Notes under the pieces: generated by a model
What the model saw: only the letters and a program-made list of their open reading frames with translations
Database searches by the model: none
What the model was told of the DNA's origin: nothing
Shown: one piece after another, positions 13,278 through 23,300 of the stretch
Position numbering within the stretch: the first letter of the stretch is position 1
Layout: each line of letters opens with the position of its first letter
Source of the DNA: Eleginops maclovinus
Taxonomy: Eukaryota > Chordata > Actinopteri > Perciformes > Eleginopidae
NCBI RefSeq assembly: GCF_036324505.1
Contig: NC_086357.1
Location: 19,780,793 to 19,844,792 of the forward strand
Reading direction: 5' to 3'
Length of the DNA: 64,000 nucleotides
Made by a program: the position numbers and the translations under genes

Positions 13278-14276
13278 ACAGAGGCAACACAAGAAAACAC
13301 TAACTATGCCCACCTTCTTCCCATTTCACAGATGGTGCCATCATCTTGAAGACTCCTCCCTTCCCTGTTTTCGAGGGTGATGAAGTGGTCTTGGTTTGTA
13401 AGTACTGGGCAGGCAATCTCAGCAAAACAATCTTCTTTAGAAACGGAGCAGAAATCTTCACTTCTCCCAGTTCAGACAGAGTAATAAAGATGACTTTAGA
13501 GAATGTGACACAGGAAGATGAAGGCTTCTACAAGTGTGCGTCCCAGGACAGAAAGATGGAGAGTCCAGAAGCTTGGTTATCAGTGAGTCCAGACAGAGGT
13601 CAGCTGAATGGCTTAATGCGTTTGACTATAATTGTTCTTATTCTGCTTAGTGTTTTATCTGTCAAATTTATTATGGTGAACAATAACAACTGTTTGTCTT
13701 TTAATTCATATCAACAGATGAGAAAGACGCCTCCATGAGTGGTAACATCATTTTGTGTTGTTCATACATTCATTTACTATAAGGAATAATAAATGATAAT
13801 AATTACTGGGAATTCAAAATAACGTATTACTGACAAGTTATTCCTTAACAAAGGGTAATTATCTGTACTATAACAAGCATTTGTAGTTCCTGGTTCAATT
13901 GTGTTACTGTCGGACAAACACGTTTCATTTATTCCCTTCATCAGGCTCCGGTAAATGGGTAATTGTTTCCTGTGGAGTTCTTCTTCTTTTCCTCATTCCT
14001 GTAACTGTTTTGCTGCTTTATCACTACAGGTTAGTTTTTAACCTTTAGCTCACTTTACTTCATAGGTTCTATTGTTTTGTGTCATCAGACAGTTTAGAAA
14101 ATGCTTCACTAATTATTCACTTTGTATGAAGGCACCAAAGGATTTGCACCTGTAGGTGTTGGCCGTTTTCCAAAGAACGACTACAAGCAGTGGAGCTTCC
14201 TGCAACCAAGCAGGACGTGACAGAGGTGCAGTGGGACCTGTCCTGGATGGAGATGTCCAATTTGTTGGATAAATAG
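10059..14276 (+). CDS. Fc receptor-like type I membrane protein with three Ig domains
   Basis: Exons: 10059-10089, 11121-11159, 11258-11563, 12438-12743, 13332-13598, 13718-13741, 13945-14029, 14132-14276; 1203 nt, 400 codons plus stop. Exon 1 and a 39-nt mini-exon encode a signal peptide (MNVIITSSLLGVAAVVF). Three phase-1 Ig exons follow (residues about 24-125, 126-227, 228-316), each with a cysteine pair: LLQC/SYQC, TVQC/LYWC, LVC/FYKC. Several N-glycosylation sequons (NNSS, NITV, NLSK, NVTQ) are present. A short linker exon leads to a membrane segment at about 329-351 (WVIVSCGVLLLFLIPVTVLL) with no charged residue. The 48-residue tail has a cysteine cluster (CTCRC) and ends WMEMSNLLDK; it has no tyrosine, so no ITIM or ITAM. 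The split signal peptide and one-exon Ig domains fit FcR/FCRL relatives. The ligand is unknown. A different fish Ig-type receptor name is possible. Confidence 0.87.
10674..10750. repeat. (GT)n microsatellite, 77 bp, in intron 1 of the Fc receptor-like gene
   Basis: Uninterrupted GT dinucleotide array of about 38 units in the intron between the first signal-peptide exon and the mini-exon. Long valine-cysteine or histidine-threonine reading frames across it are artefacts of the repeat. Confidence 0.99.
11722..11945. repeat. Diverged teleost interspersed repeat in intron 3 of the Fc receptor-like gene
   Basis: The stretch contains CCATCCAATAG, AATCACTAAAGTCAATGG, GAATGTCTGTGGAAAACATG and GGATCAAAGTGGTAAACCAA. 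These resemble a repeat common in teleost genomes that I know by its CACCAAAGTCA...GAATGTCTGT pattern. The copy is old. No family name can be given without a repeat library. Confidence 0.55.
13212..13275. repeat. (AC)n microsatellite, 64 bp, in intron 4 of the Fc receptor-like gene
   Basis: Pure AC array of about 32 units in the intron before the third Ig exon, on the same strand as the transcript. It is complementary to the GT array in intron 1 of the same gene. Confidence 0.99.
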
Positions 14277-14593
14277 TTTTTTCCTGGCACTTAATGAATC
14301 ACGCTCACCAGAAGCATATAGAAAATACTCAAAATTAAGTGACCCAATTTAGTACACTTTGACATAATGTAAAACCAAATTGTTGCATGGATTCAGCACA
14401 GATATTTATAAATAAGCTTAAAAGTGTGCTAGTTTCTTTCACATCTTTTTAAATTAAAAATATTTGCTGGGAAAATCCACATTGAAAATAGTTTTTAATA
14501 AGTGAATGAACAGTTATAAGAGGTGAATACTGATTTGTTTGCATAATGTTATTATTTAAACATACTGTATATCTTTATGTATTGATTATATTT

Positions 14594-14599
14594 AATAAA
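14594..14599 (+). promoter_or_regulatory. Candidate poly(A) signal of the Fc receptor-like gene
   Basis: AATAAA 318 nt after the stop codon, the first canonical hexamer downstream. It is directly followed by AACATAATTTTGTTTCTC, a plausible U-rich downstream context. Confidence 0.6.
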
Positions 14600-15414
14600 T
14601 AAACATAATTTTGTTTCTCATATATGTTGGGGTTTCCTTTGGGAGAGTAAAAAGGCAGAGCCAAGAAATGAAATATCTCTCGACATATTCTGCATGCACA
14701 TAATCTCTTTTGAAAGACTGAAAACAGATGCATAATTTCACAATCCAACGGATGCTACTTTAGGCTTGTGATTTAAATGATGCCATTTGTTAAAGAGACC
14801 CATAGCCGTTATGTATCTTTCAGGATAATTATGATGGCATCCACTGCATGATGCATCTTTGAATATATTGTTTTTTTGTAATTGAAATGAGGTACCTTCC
14901 TGTACAAAAATCTGCATACCAAATGCAGTATATGTTTGGTTTTATTTAATTCATACCAAAGCACTAACAAGCATTTATTTACAGTGTATTCTATTTGTTT
15001 TCATTGCCTTGAGTGATGAAAACAAACCTAATTGAGTCTTGACTTTCTTTATGGTTTTCAGCAAGTTTGAGATTAAAACAAATATATCTAATCAAAAATG
15101 TTGCTAAATATTTAATTAAAGCCTTCATTGAAGTTAATATAGGCTAATAAGGAGCACTATAAGTATGTGTGCAAACTGTATCTTAATTATGCAAACAGAC
15201 ATAGTCTGCCAAAATCGTGTAGGAACATGTCTTACGGTATTTTTGGTCTCAGGACATGCTCTGGAACAGAGGGAAGAGAGGAGTGCAGGGGGCTCTTAGC
15301 ACAGAGATTCAAATACAGCATTACCTCTGCACAAAGACAAGCCGAAGGAAAAACTGCTGCTCCCTGCAAAACATCACCAAAGAATCCCATTCAGTTTAAA
15401 CATGCACACACTTA
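14600..15414. other. Gene-free AT-rich spacer
   Basis: No supported exon, RNA gene or recognisable repeat between the end of the Fc receptor-like gene and the Harbinger-type element. Short open frames here, such as 15167-15415, show no family resemblance. Confidence 0.5.
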
Positions 15415-16121
15415 GGCCCCGTGCCCACGACAACGGTAACGACAGATAAACGTAGAACATTTCGACAGATGTGCCTATCGTGCACACGGCGACGGCGTTT
15501 TTAGGAGTTGAAAACGGAGAAAACGCAAACGCCCCTCAAAGTGGAGATCTTGAAAACGTTCCAGTCTCTCGTCGCCGTAGGAACAGTTCAAAACGCAGAA
15601 GTGCGTTTTTTGCACAGGTTTTTTTTTTTGCACAGGCATCTGGAAGTGACGTTCTAGCGCCAAATTTGAGCCTGCCCTTTGATAAACATGGATGAACGTG
15701 TAGCAGTAGCCGCGTTGAATGGTATGCATGCAGGCCAACAAATGGCGAGACTCTTTACCTCTTTGTAGTTTAAAGTTGTGTTTAGCAGCAACTGGACCTC
15801 CTCATCTGTCCAAACAAAGTTTGAACTAGGCGTACTGTTATTGCCGCCGCGCTTCGCCATTTTCTTCTAACTGACAGCGGAGGAAGTAGCCACAAAACAG
15901 GCATTTGGTATTGTTGCTACTGCCACCTACGTCCGGGGCGTGCTTACTTCATCGGCAAACTGCGAGTATTATGAGTTTTATACGTTTTCCCTGTTCCCAT
16001 GGATAGACAGATATCCACCCCCAAAACGCTCGTGAGAACGCAGATAAACGCAGATAAATTGTGGAGGGGAAAAACGGACATCTGCGTTTTTGCTTCAGAG
16101 CGTTGTCGTGGGCACGTAGCC
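15415..16121. mobile_element. PIF/Harbinger-type non-autonomous element with both terminal inverted repeats
   Basis: The ends are 21-bp inverted repeats that differ at two positions and share GTGCCCACGACAACG. The element is flanked by direct TTA triplets (15412-15414 and 16122-16124), the target duplication expected for PIF/Harbinger. It is 707 bp long, too short for a transposase. Inside is a degraded Myb/SANT-like reading frame on the minus strand. CAGATAAACG motifs recur just inside both ends. Confidence 0.85.
15654..15860 (-). pseudogene. Remnant Myb/SANT-like DNA-binding ORF of a Harbinger element
   Basis: A 68-codon frame beginning at 15860 contains FVWTDEEVQLLLNTTLNYKE, which resembles the first helix of the Myb/SANT-like protein that Harbinger transposons encode beside their transposase. 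After this helix the similarity stops and the frame ends, so the trihelix is incomplete. It is probably non-functional. No transposase (DDE) segment is seen. Confidence 0.65.
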
Positions 16122-16124
16122 TTA

Positions 16125-16804
16125 AAAGTAGGCTAGCAAGAGTAAAGCCAGCCTCATGTTACAGGCTTTTTTCCAATGAAAGCTAGCAGCATTAGCTCCA
16201 AAAAAAAGTCGCTGATCTAGGGAGGTCGCTAAATTGACCGGTTATTTCATGCATCCCTCCAAAGCCACTCCTCCAAAAATGTCCTAATGAAAGTTAACAT
16301 ATTATCAAGAAATGGAACAGCATGGAGAGTTTCGGTATCCTACTCACTCACAGCCGTCTTACCCAAGCAGCTTGTGCGACACACACGCAGAGTGAGCGCA
16401 GGTAGGCAGACCATGATAGACTGGCAGGTATGGAGGGAGGTAGAGGGGCAGGTAGAGGTGCAGGTACAGAGGCAGTTAGAGTGGCAGAGAAGTATTTCGG
16501 CATATAGTTTACCTGTCTGGCGGTCCTATTCCAGTCCTTTGACAGTAAACGGACAGGGGTTGCAAATTAGCTTCGGCTAGAAACTTGTATGCATGACATC
16601 TGTTTTGTATTTCATATGAAATAATGTTTAATGCATTTGTCCCTGATCAATAAACGTCTAAATAAATAAACACGATTTGGTTCACCTTTAATTGATGCAA
16701 AGTAACACAGGTGCAAACGTTTCTTTGGCTAAGCATGTTCATGCTTCTAAAGTTAATTTGTATTAGGCTACTCACTTAGATACATTGTCCAAAGACTTCC
16801 TAGG
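16125..16804. other. Spacer with purine-rich degenerate repeat
   Basis: At about 16400-16490 there is a degenerate run of GGCAGGTA/GAGGCAG-type units on the plus strand. A 97-codon open frame through it is low complexity. Nothing else is recognised. Confidence 0.45.
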
Positions 16805-18960
16805 ATAAGTCTGTTGTGCTCTCTGATCATTCCTGTGTTTTCTTTGAGAGCTCTATATCTGTTCATACAAATGTTGAAAAAGAGGTAACCACTAAACGGT
16901 ATTTATCTGAAAGCACAAGGGAAATGTTTATTCAGAATTTTTCTTTCACACTTGCCCACGCTAACGTAAATGAGCTGATAGACCATTTTAATTCGAAAAT
17001 AACTTATGTCATGAATGCCAGTGCTCCCATTAAAATAAAGGAAGTGTACGGCAAGAAAATATCTCCATGTAGAAAAGCCATGACCATGTGAACAGAAAAA
17101 AGAGTGTCGAAAAGCTGAACGCAGCTGGAGAAAAACAAATCTCCAGGTTTATTTTGAAATCTATAAAGAGAGACTTGGCGACAGTCTTTCTTCTCGGACA
17201 GTCTTTCTTCTCTGACATTATTGCCAAAAACAAAAACAACACACCTTGTTTGCTACTGTGGACAGACTAACAAACGCCCAAGTGTCAGTAGCCTCTGAAT
17301 TTCTATCCACCAGGGCCTGCAATGAATTTGCATCCTTCTTCACTGACAAAATTGAAAAAATCAGACATGCAGTAAATGCCTCTGTATCAGGTACAGCAAA
17401 TGTGCTGTCAGTGTGTCCACCTCAAATCAATTCAGATATCATGACACAATTCCATCTGATAAAGACCTGGATGATACTATTCAACATCTGAAATCCTCCT
17501 CCTGCAGCCTTGATATCATACCTACAGGCTTTTTCAAAACTGTTCATTGCATTGCCTCAGAGCTACTTCACATAGTAAACAAGTCTCTCCATTCAGTTGT
17601 ATTTCCACAGGCCCTGAAAACTGCAGTAATTAAACCACTCTTAAAAAAGCATAATCTAGATGCTGCCATAATGAATAATTACAGGCCAATATCTAACCTC
17701 TCATTTGTAGTTAAAATCATTAAATAGGTTGTTTTTCAACACCTGAGTCATTCCATGCTTTTAAATAATTGTTTGGATGTGTTCCATTCAGGTTTTCGAC
17801 CACACCTCAGCACTGAGACTGCTCTTGTTAAGGTCTTCAATGACATCCACTTAAATACAGACAATGGCAGAATCTCAACATTTTGTATTATTGAATCTCC
17901 CATCTTAGGACCTCTGCTTTTAATGTATACAGTACATGCTACCACTGGCTCAGATCATGAAAACAACAAAATAAGTGCAGATGACACCCAAATTGATATA
18001 ACATTTTCACCAAGAGACTATGCTCCAATTAAAACCTTTAGTAAGTGCATTGAGCATGTCACTGACTGGATGGGTAAGAACGTTCTCCAAGTAAACAAAG
18101 ACAAAACAGAGGTTATTGTTTTTGGATCAAAGGAGGGACGATTAAAAGTCAGCGCTGAGCATCAGTCGGCAATGCTCAATACAACAAATAAAGCAAGACA
18201 TCTAAGTGTAGTCATGGACTCAGACCTGAACTTCAACAGTCACATTACAACAATTATTAAGTCAGCCTACTGTCACCTGAAAAACATATCTAGGATTAAA
18301 AGACTAATGTCACAGCAGGATTTGGAAAAGTGTGTCCATGCTTCTATCTTCAGTAGACTGGACTACTGTAATGGTGTCTTCACAGGTCTCACAAGAGATC
18401 CATTAGAAAGCTGCAGCTGATTCAGAACGCTGCTGCTCAAGTCCTCACCAACACTAAAAGAGTGGATCACATCAGTCCAGGTCTGAAGTCTTTACACTTG
18501 CTTCCTGTCTGTCAAATGATTGATTTTAAAATACTGCTGCTGGTTTTTAAAGCATTAAATGGGTTAGTCCCAAAATATATTAATGATCTCTTGCTAATTT
18601 ATCAACAATCCAGGAGTCTCAGGTCTCCTGGGACGGGTCTGCTCTCTGTCCCAAGAGTCAGAACTAAACATGGAGAAACAGCATTTAGCCATCATGCCCC
18701 AGCTTCTATAATCCTGCAGGTCCACTACAACTCTTATTATTTTTTAAATCCAGACTGAAAACGTATCTTTTTGCCGCTGCTTTTGATTGAGCTGTTCATG
18801 TGTCACACTGCAGTGTGGCTTTTATTCATGTATTTTATACCTGTTGTGTTTATTTTATTATCTTTGCTTTTGAATGCCAGTTTTTAAATGCCATTTTGTA
18901 ATGTGTTTCCGCTACATTTGTCTTTAAATGTGTTTTATTTTATTTTGTAAGAACCTGGTT
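16805..18960 (+). mobile_element. Dead L2/CR1-type LINE, 5'-truncated
   Basis: Translations in shifting plus frames match the reverse transcriptase ORF of fish L2-like LINEs: LSDHSCVFFE (end of the endonuclease), NNYRPISNLSFVVKI, HSGFRPHLSTETALVKVFND, ESPILGPLL, SADDTQIDI, VNKDKTEVIVFG and the C-terminal IDFKILLLVFKALNGLVPKY. The catalytic box is SADD rather than YADD. The segment between LNTDNGR and ESPILGPLL, which should hold the LDLSAAFDT-type motif, is missing. Several frameshifts and a stop after VKIIK confirm that the copy is inactive. Confidence 0.85.
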
Positions 18961-18980
18961 GGAATGTGTTGTAAGATTAC

Positions 18981-20056
18981 GTGTTCAAACACATCTGTCA
19001 ACCCCGTGGCTCAGGTCGGGGAGGGGGTCTCGCGATAATTCACAGCGAGAACTGGAAAGTCTCCCCGGTGTCTGCGCCCGTCTCCAGCTCGTTTGAAGCC
19101 ACTGTCTGCGAGCTGTGTGGTCCCACTCCAACCATTATTGATGCTGTCTGTTTCTTTCTCTGTCTCCGCCCCTTGGTTCACCCCCAATCTTCGCCTCATG
19201 AAAGCCAAGTCATGAAAGGACTCCATTGCCAGCACCAAAACCCACTACTACTCAAGTCTAATCACTGCCAATAAAGGAAACTCCAAGTCACTCTTCTCCC
19301 TACTGAACAATATCACCAAACCCCAGGACTATCTCCCCCCTCACTTGTACACAACCTCCTTCTGCAACGCCATTATGTGCTTTTTCATGGCAAGAATCAA
19401 GAACATCCAGCAGCACCTTGGATCAATCCCTCACCTCAGCATCTCAGCAGACTTTCACCCATCCATACACTCATTCTCCTCCTTCCAGCTCCCCACTCTC
19501 TCAGAAATAACAGAACTCATCCGGAAATCCAAGCCATCCATCTGTCAACTGGACCCCCTCCCCACACAACTTGTTAAAGTTTGCCTCCCCTCTCTGGTCC
19601 CCCTCATTTCTGCCATCATCCACTCCTCTCTTACCACTGGAACTGTCCCTACATCCTTCAAGACTGCTGCAATCACCGCAATTCTGAAAAAACCTGGCGC
19701 CGCCCCTTCCGACTACAACAACTTACGTCCTATCTCAAATCTACCCTTCATCTCCAAAATCCTGGAAAAAACAGTTGCCTCCCAACTCCATGCTCACCTA
19801 TCCCACAATAACCTGTATGAACAGTTCCAGTCTGGTTTCCGCCCACTCCATAGCACTGAATAAACTGCTTATTCCACTTGATGCCAATTCCTCTGTCACC
19901 GTTTATTGTTTTTATTTTATTTTTATTTGCATTGTTGATTCCTTTTATTGTCTTTGTGTTTGTATCGTGCTGCTGCCTTCTTGGCCAGGTCACCCTTGAA
20001 AATGAGATCACGATCTCAATGGGTCTTTTACCTGGTTAAATAAAGGTTAAAATCAT
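18981..20056 (+). mobile_element. Second dead L2-type LINE fragment with intact 3' tail
   Basis: The piece begins with an endonuclease fragment (GGGLAIIHSENWKVSPVSAP), jumps to the linker and N-terminal reverse transcriptase (LPTLSEITELIRKSKPS, SDYNNLRPISNLPFISKILE, QSGFRPLHSTE) and stops there. It then passes directly to a 3' tail with CCCTTGAAAATGAGATC and ACCTGGTTAAATAAAGG, the usual end of teleost L2-type LINEs. Two internal deletions are therefore present. It lies in the same orientation as the LINE just upstream but is a different subfamily by sequence. Confidence 0.85.
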
Positions 20057-20342
20057 GTACGGTGTCCTTGAGTGCCGAGAAAGGCGCCTTCAAAAAAAAT
20101 CTATTATTATTACATGACTCGTGAGCAAAACCAGTTAGACCAGAATGTTAGCTTTTTATGAAAGCATACATTGGCTGACTTGTTGGAAACAGCCATTCCA
20201 GGCTTTGCGTCAGGCTGTACCACATGAGTGATTGTCCAGTTTCTTAACTTTCTTTCTGAGGACAGACTTCATCCAATGCCTTTTGCAGAGCCTTGTATTC
20301 AGTTGCTGTCAACTCTAGTATAAAAGGAGAAGAGCAGTAAAA
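20057..20342. other. Upstream region of the GIMAP8-type gene
   Basis: A short spacer between the LINE tail and the first GIMAP8 exon. It probably contains the promoter; the only clear motif is the TATA-like site listed separately. Confidence 0.4.
20319..20326 (+). promoter_or_regulatory. TATA-like box TATAAAAG before the GIMAP8-type gene
   Basis: A good TATA match 24 nt upstream of the proposed ATG. A TATA box normally places the start site about 25-30 nt downstream, which would be at or just past this ATG. Either the box is fortuitous, or the real first exon differs. Confidence 0.4.
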
Positions 20343-23300
20343 ATGGAAAACGAACTTGGTGAGTAATTCAAACAGCAATGTTTGCAGCCAAATGCTGCTG
20401 TTTCTTAAAAATGCAATGACTTAAAGTACTTAAATCATTAGAAGGACTTGACATGTTGTTTGAATTGAATTTGTATTAAAAATTCTTCTTCTTTATATTA
20501 TTTATATTATGTTAAGCAGATCTATTTAGATGTCAAATCAGCTTGTTCTAGAGAGTAAGTTGGACTGATGCCAATAATAATTTTGGTTGCCAGTAAGTTC
20601 ACACCCAGCTAATGCTAACAATAGCCTTCCTGGAAACTAAAACTCTTCCGTAATACCTTCCTGTACTGTCATAACAAAAACAACATCTGTCCATTGCTGC
20701 TTTCTCAAGAAAAACAACTCTATATCCGACACTTGCTTCCTTGGGTCCTTTGTAATAAACCTTCCTTGGCATAGTTGCATCCCCTAGCAATAGCTACAGT
20801 ATAGGGAATAGGGAAGCGAGCTCTACCCAGCGTGCTGTTTGGCAGGGACAGTATTCAGTGGTCCCATCTCAATGCATGACACAGTGCATGAATAACTATG
20901 TCCAGTTGATCTCAAGAGCTCGAACTCACTACTGCACCTCTTTAGGTCCTCAGCTATACGCCCGCCAAATGGGAATTGAATCTGTTGTCTGACAATAATA
21001 CAGGCAGTTTTCTTCTATCATAGCCCCCTAAAAAGTATAATTTTATAGGGGACATTTTCAAATGACATTTATTAACTACTTGGTTATGTTGTTGCCTAAA
21101 CATATACTGTAAATAACTCAGTTATGTTGCAGGTTTGTTTTGTTTTTCCTTAAACTTCCACTGTAATTTGGGAGACAATACATTTGTCTTGATACATTTA
21201 TTTCATTGAAATGTAGTTATGTGGGAACAGAAGGAGACAGTTGTGTTCCGTTTTGGTTGTATATAAACAGTACATTTAAAACTGATGGACAACAAAAAAA
21301 AACTTGTATTATAGTGTAGTTCAATATGATACAGTGATAGCATCTGAATCTCCGACTAAATCACGTTAAAACAAGTAAAATAGTTTGTAGCCTGTAAAAA
21401 AAACAATTTTGAAAACAATAGTTATGTCATTTTGAAAACACAAGTCCTTTTTGTTTTGTCTAGTCACTTCTTACATTGTCAGTATCGGTTGCATATTTTT
21501 AACCAATAGTCACATACTGTAGCATAGCAGGTGACAAATCTCATCTCATCTGTTCTTCTACTCAGTATGAGGGCATTTGCTGTCATACTTCTATAAAAGT
21601 GTTTAGGCCAATTCGGTCATTACCAAATGCATTATCATCAAGCCCTGGAAGTTGTTTCGCAAAATGAGTAAAAAATGTTACATTTTGTCAAAACTTCTTT
21701 CTCTATTTCATTAATTCTTGTCCAAAAATGTTTCCTTTGTCTTTCAGTGGAGAGAGATAGCATCACCCTGTTGGACGTCAGACTCGTCCTGATTGGTGGG
21801 AGATGGGCTGGCAAGAGCTCCTCTGGCAACACCATACTGACTGAAGACAGGTTTGAGTGTGGCCGAACCAGAACTGCTCAGTCTGAAGTGAGGCATGAGC
21901 GGGTCGAGGGCAGGAACCTCATTGTGGTCGATGTTCCGGGATGGAGCAGCACCTTCTCCCTCTCTGAGATCCCAGAGGGGGACAAGCAACGATTTAAACT
22001 CAACGCATCCAAATGTCCGCCCGGACCAAATACTTTCCTCCTTGTTATTCCCATAGACACAGCTTTTTCTGCGATGAGGAAGAAGACCGTGGAGGAGCAC
22101 ATGAAGCTCCTGGGAGAGCGGGTTTGGAAACACACCATGGTGCTGTTCACCTGTGGGGATCACCTGGGGGGGAAGACCATAGAGCAGCACATAGAAAGTG
22201 AAGGGGACTCACTCAAGTGGTTAATAGAAAGATGCGGAAACAGGTATCATGTGTTTAATAACAGGGATAAGAGTAGTTCTTCTCAGGTAACACGGCTGCT
22301 GGAGAAGGTAGATGAGATGGTGTGGCAAAACAAAGGCAGGTTCTACGAGGTGGACAAGCAGATGTTAAACATCATCGAAGAGAAGCAAAGAGAAGTGGCT
22401 GAAAGGGCAAAAGAGAGAGGGAGGCAGTCCGAAGAACAAAGACAACAAATGAAAGCACTTATTGCAGGTGAACATAGTTTATCCACTCAAACGAATACTT
22501 TCTGTATTTTATTTTCCTGTATTTGCCTATTTTTATCAATTTATTCTTTAAATGTAATCAATTTATTGATGGATTTTGTTAGTAAATATTTGTATTGTCA
22601 AATAAATACTACTATAAATCGCTTTATGTTTCATTAAGTAGCTGTGAAAGTTCAATAATCAAGCTTTGTTTTCCTCAAACAGAAGAGATGAAAACCATCC
22701 CAAAACTCCGGGTGGTTCTCTTAGGAAGCCGAGGCGTTGGGAAAACCTCAGTAGGGAACACAATTTTGGGAATCAAAGAGCAGGAAGATGGAAAAAGAAC
22801 ACCTCACTCGATGGACCGAAGGGGTTTTGTGGGTGAAACTGAAATAACTCTTGTTGACACACCAGGTTGGTGGAAAGGCTTCCCTGTGATTGACACCCCT
22901 GAAGCGATCAAAGAAGAAGTGATACGCAGCCCGTCCCTGTGCCTGCCTGGGCCTCAGGTCTTCTTGCTGGTGATAGACGCAGATGCATCCTTTAATGGCA
23001 AACACTTAGATGCCGTGACATCACACATGGAGCTCCTCGGAGAAGAAGTGTGGAGACACACTATTATAGTTTTCACAAGAGGAGACTGGCTTGGAACACA
23101 CACCATAGAAGAGTACATTGAAGGGGAGGGCGAGGCGTTGCAGTCTCTAGTTGAACAATGTGGAAACAGATATCATGTCTTTGATAACAAGAATACAGAT
23201 GATGGTACTCAAATCACAGAGCTGCTGGAGAAAATCACAGAGACTGTGGCAGGAAATGGTTGGGACCATTTTGTCCCTGATGAGAAGATATTTGAGGCCA

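Noticed and set aside
17755..18420. 221-codon plus-strand frame that looks like a gene
   Set aside because: It is reverse transcriptase sequence of a dead L2-type LINE (SADDTQ, VNKDKTEVIVFG).
21744..22190. 148-codon minus-strand frame
   Set aside because: Antisense shadow of the first GTPase exon of the GIMAP8 gene; no independent splice or family support.
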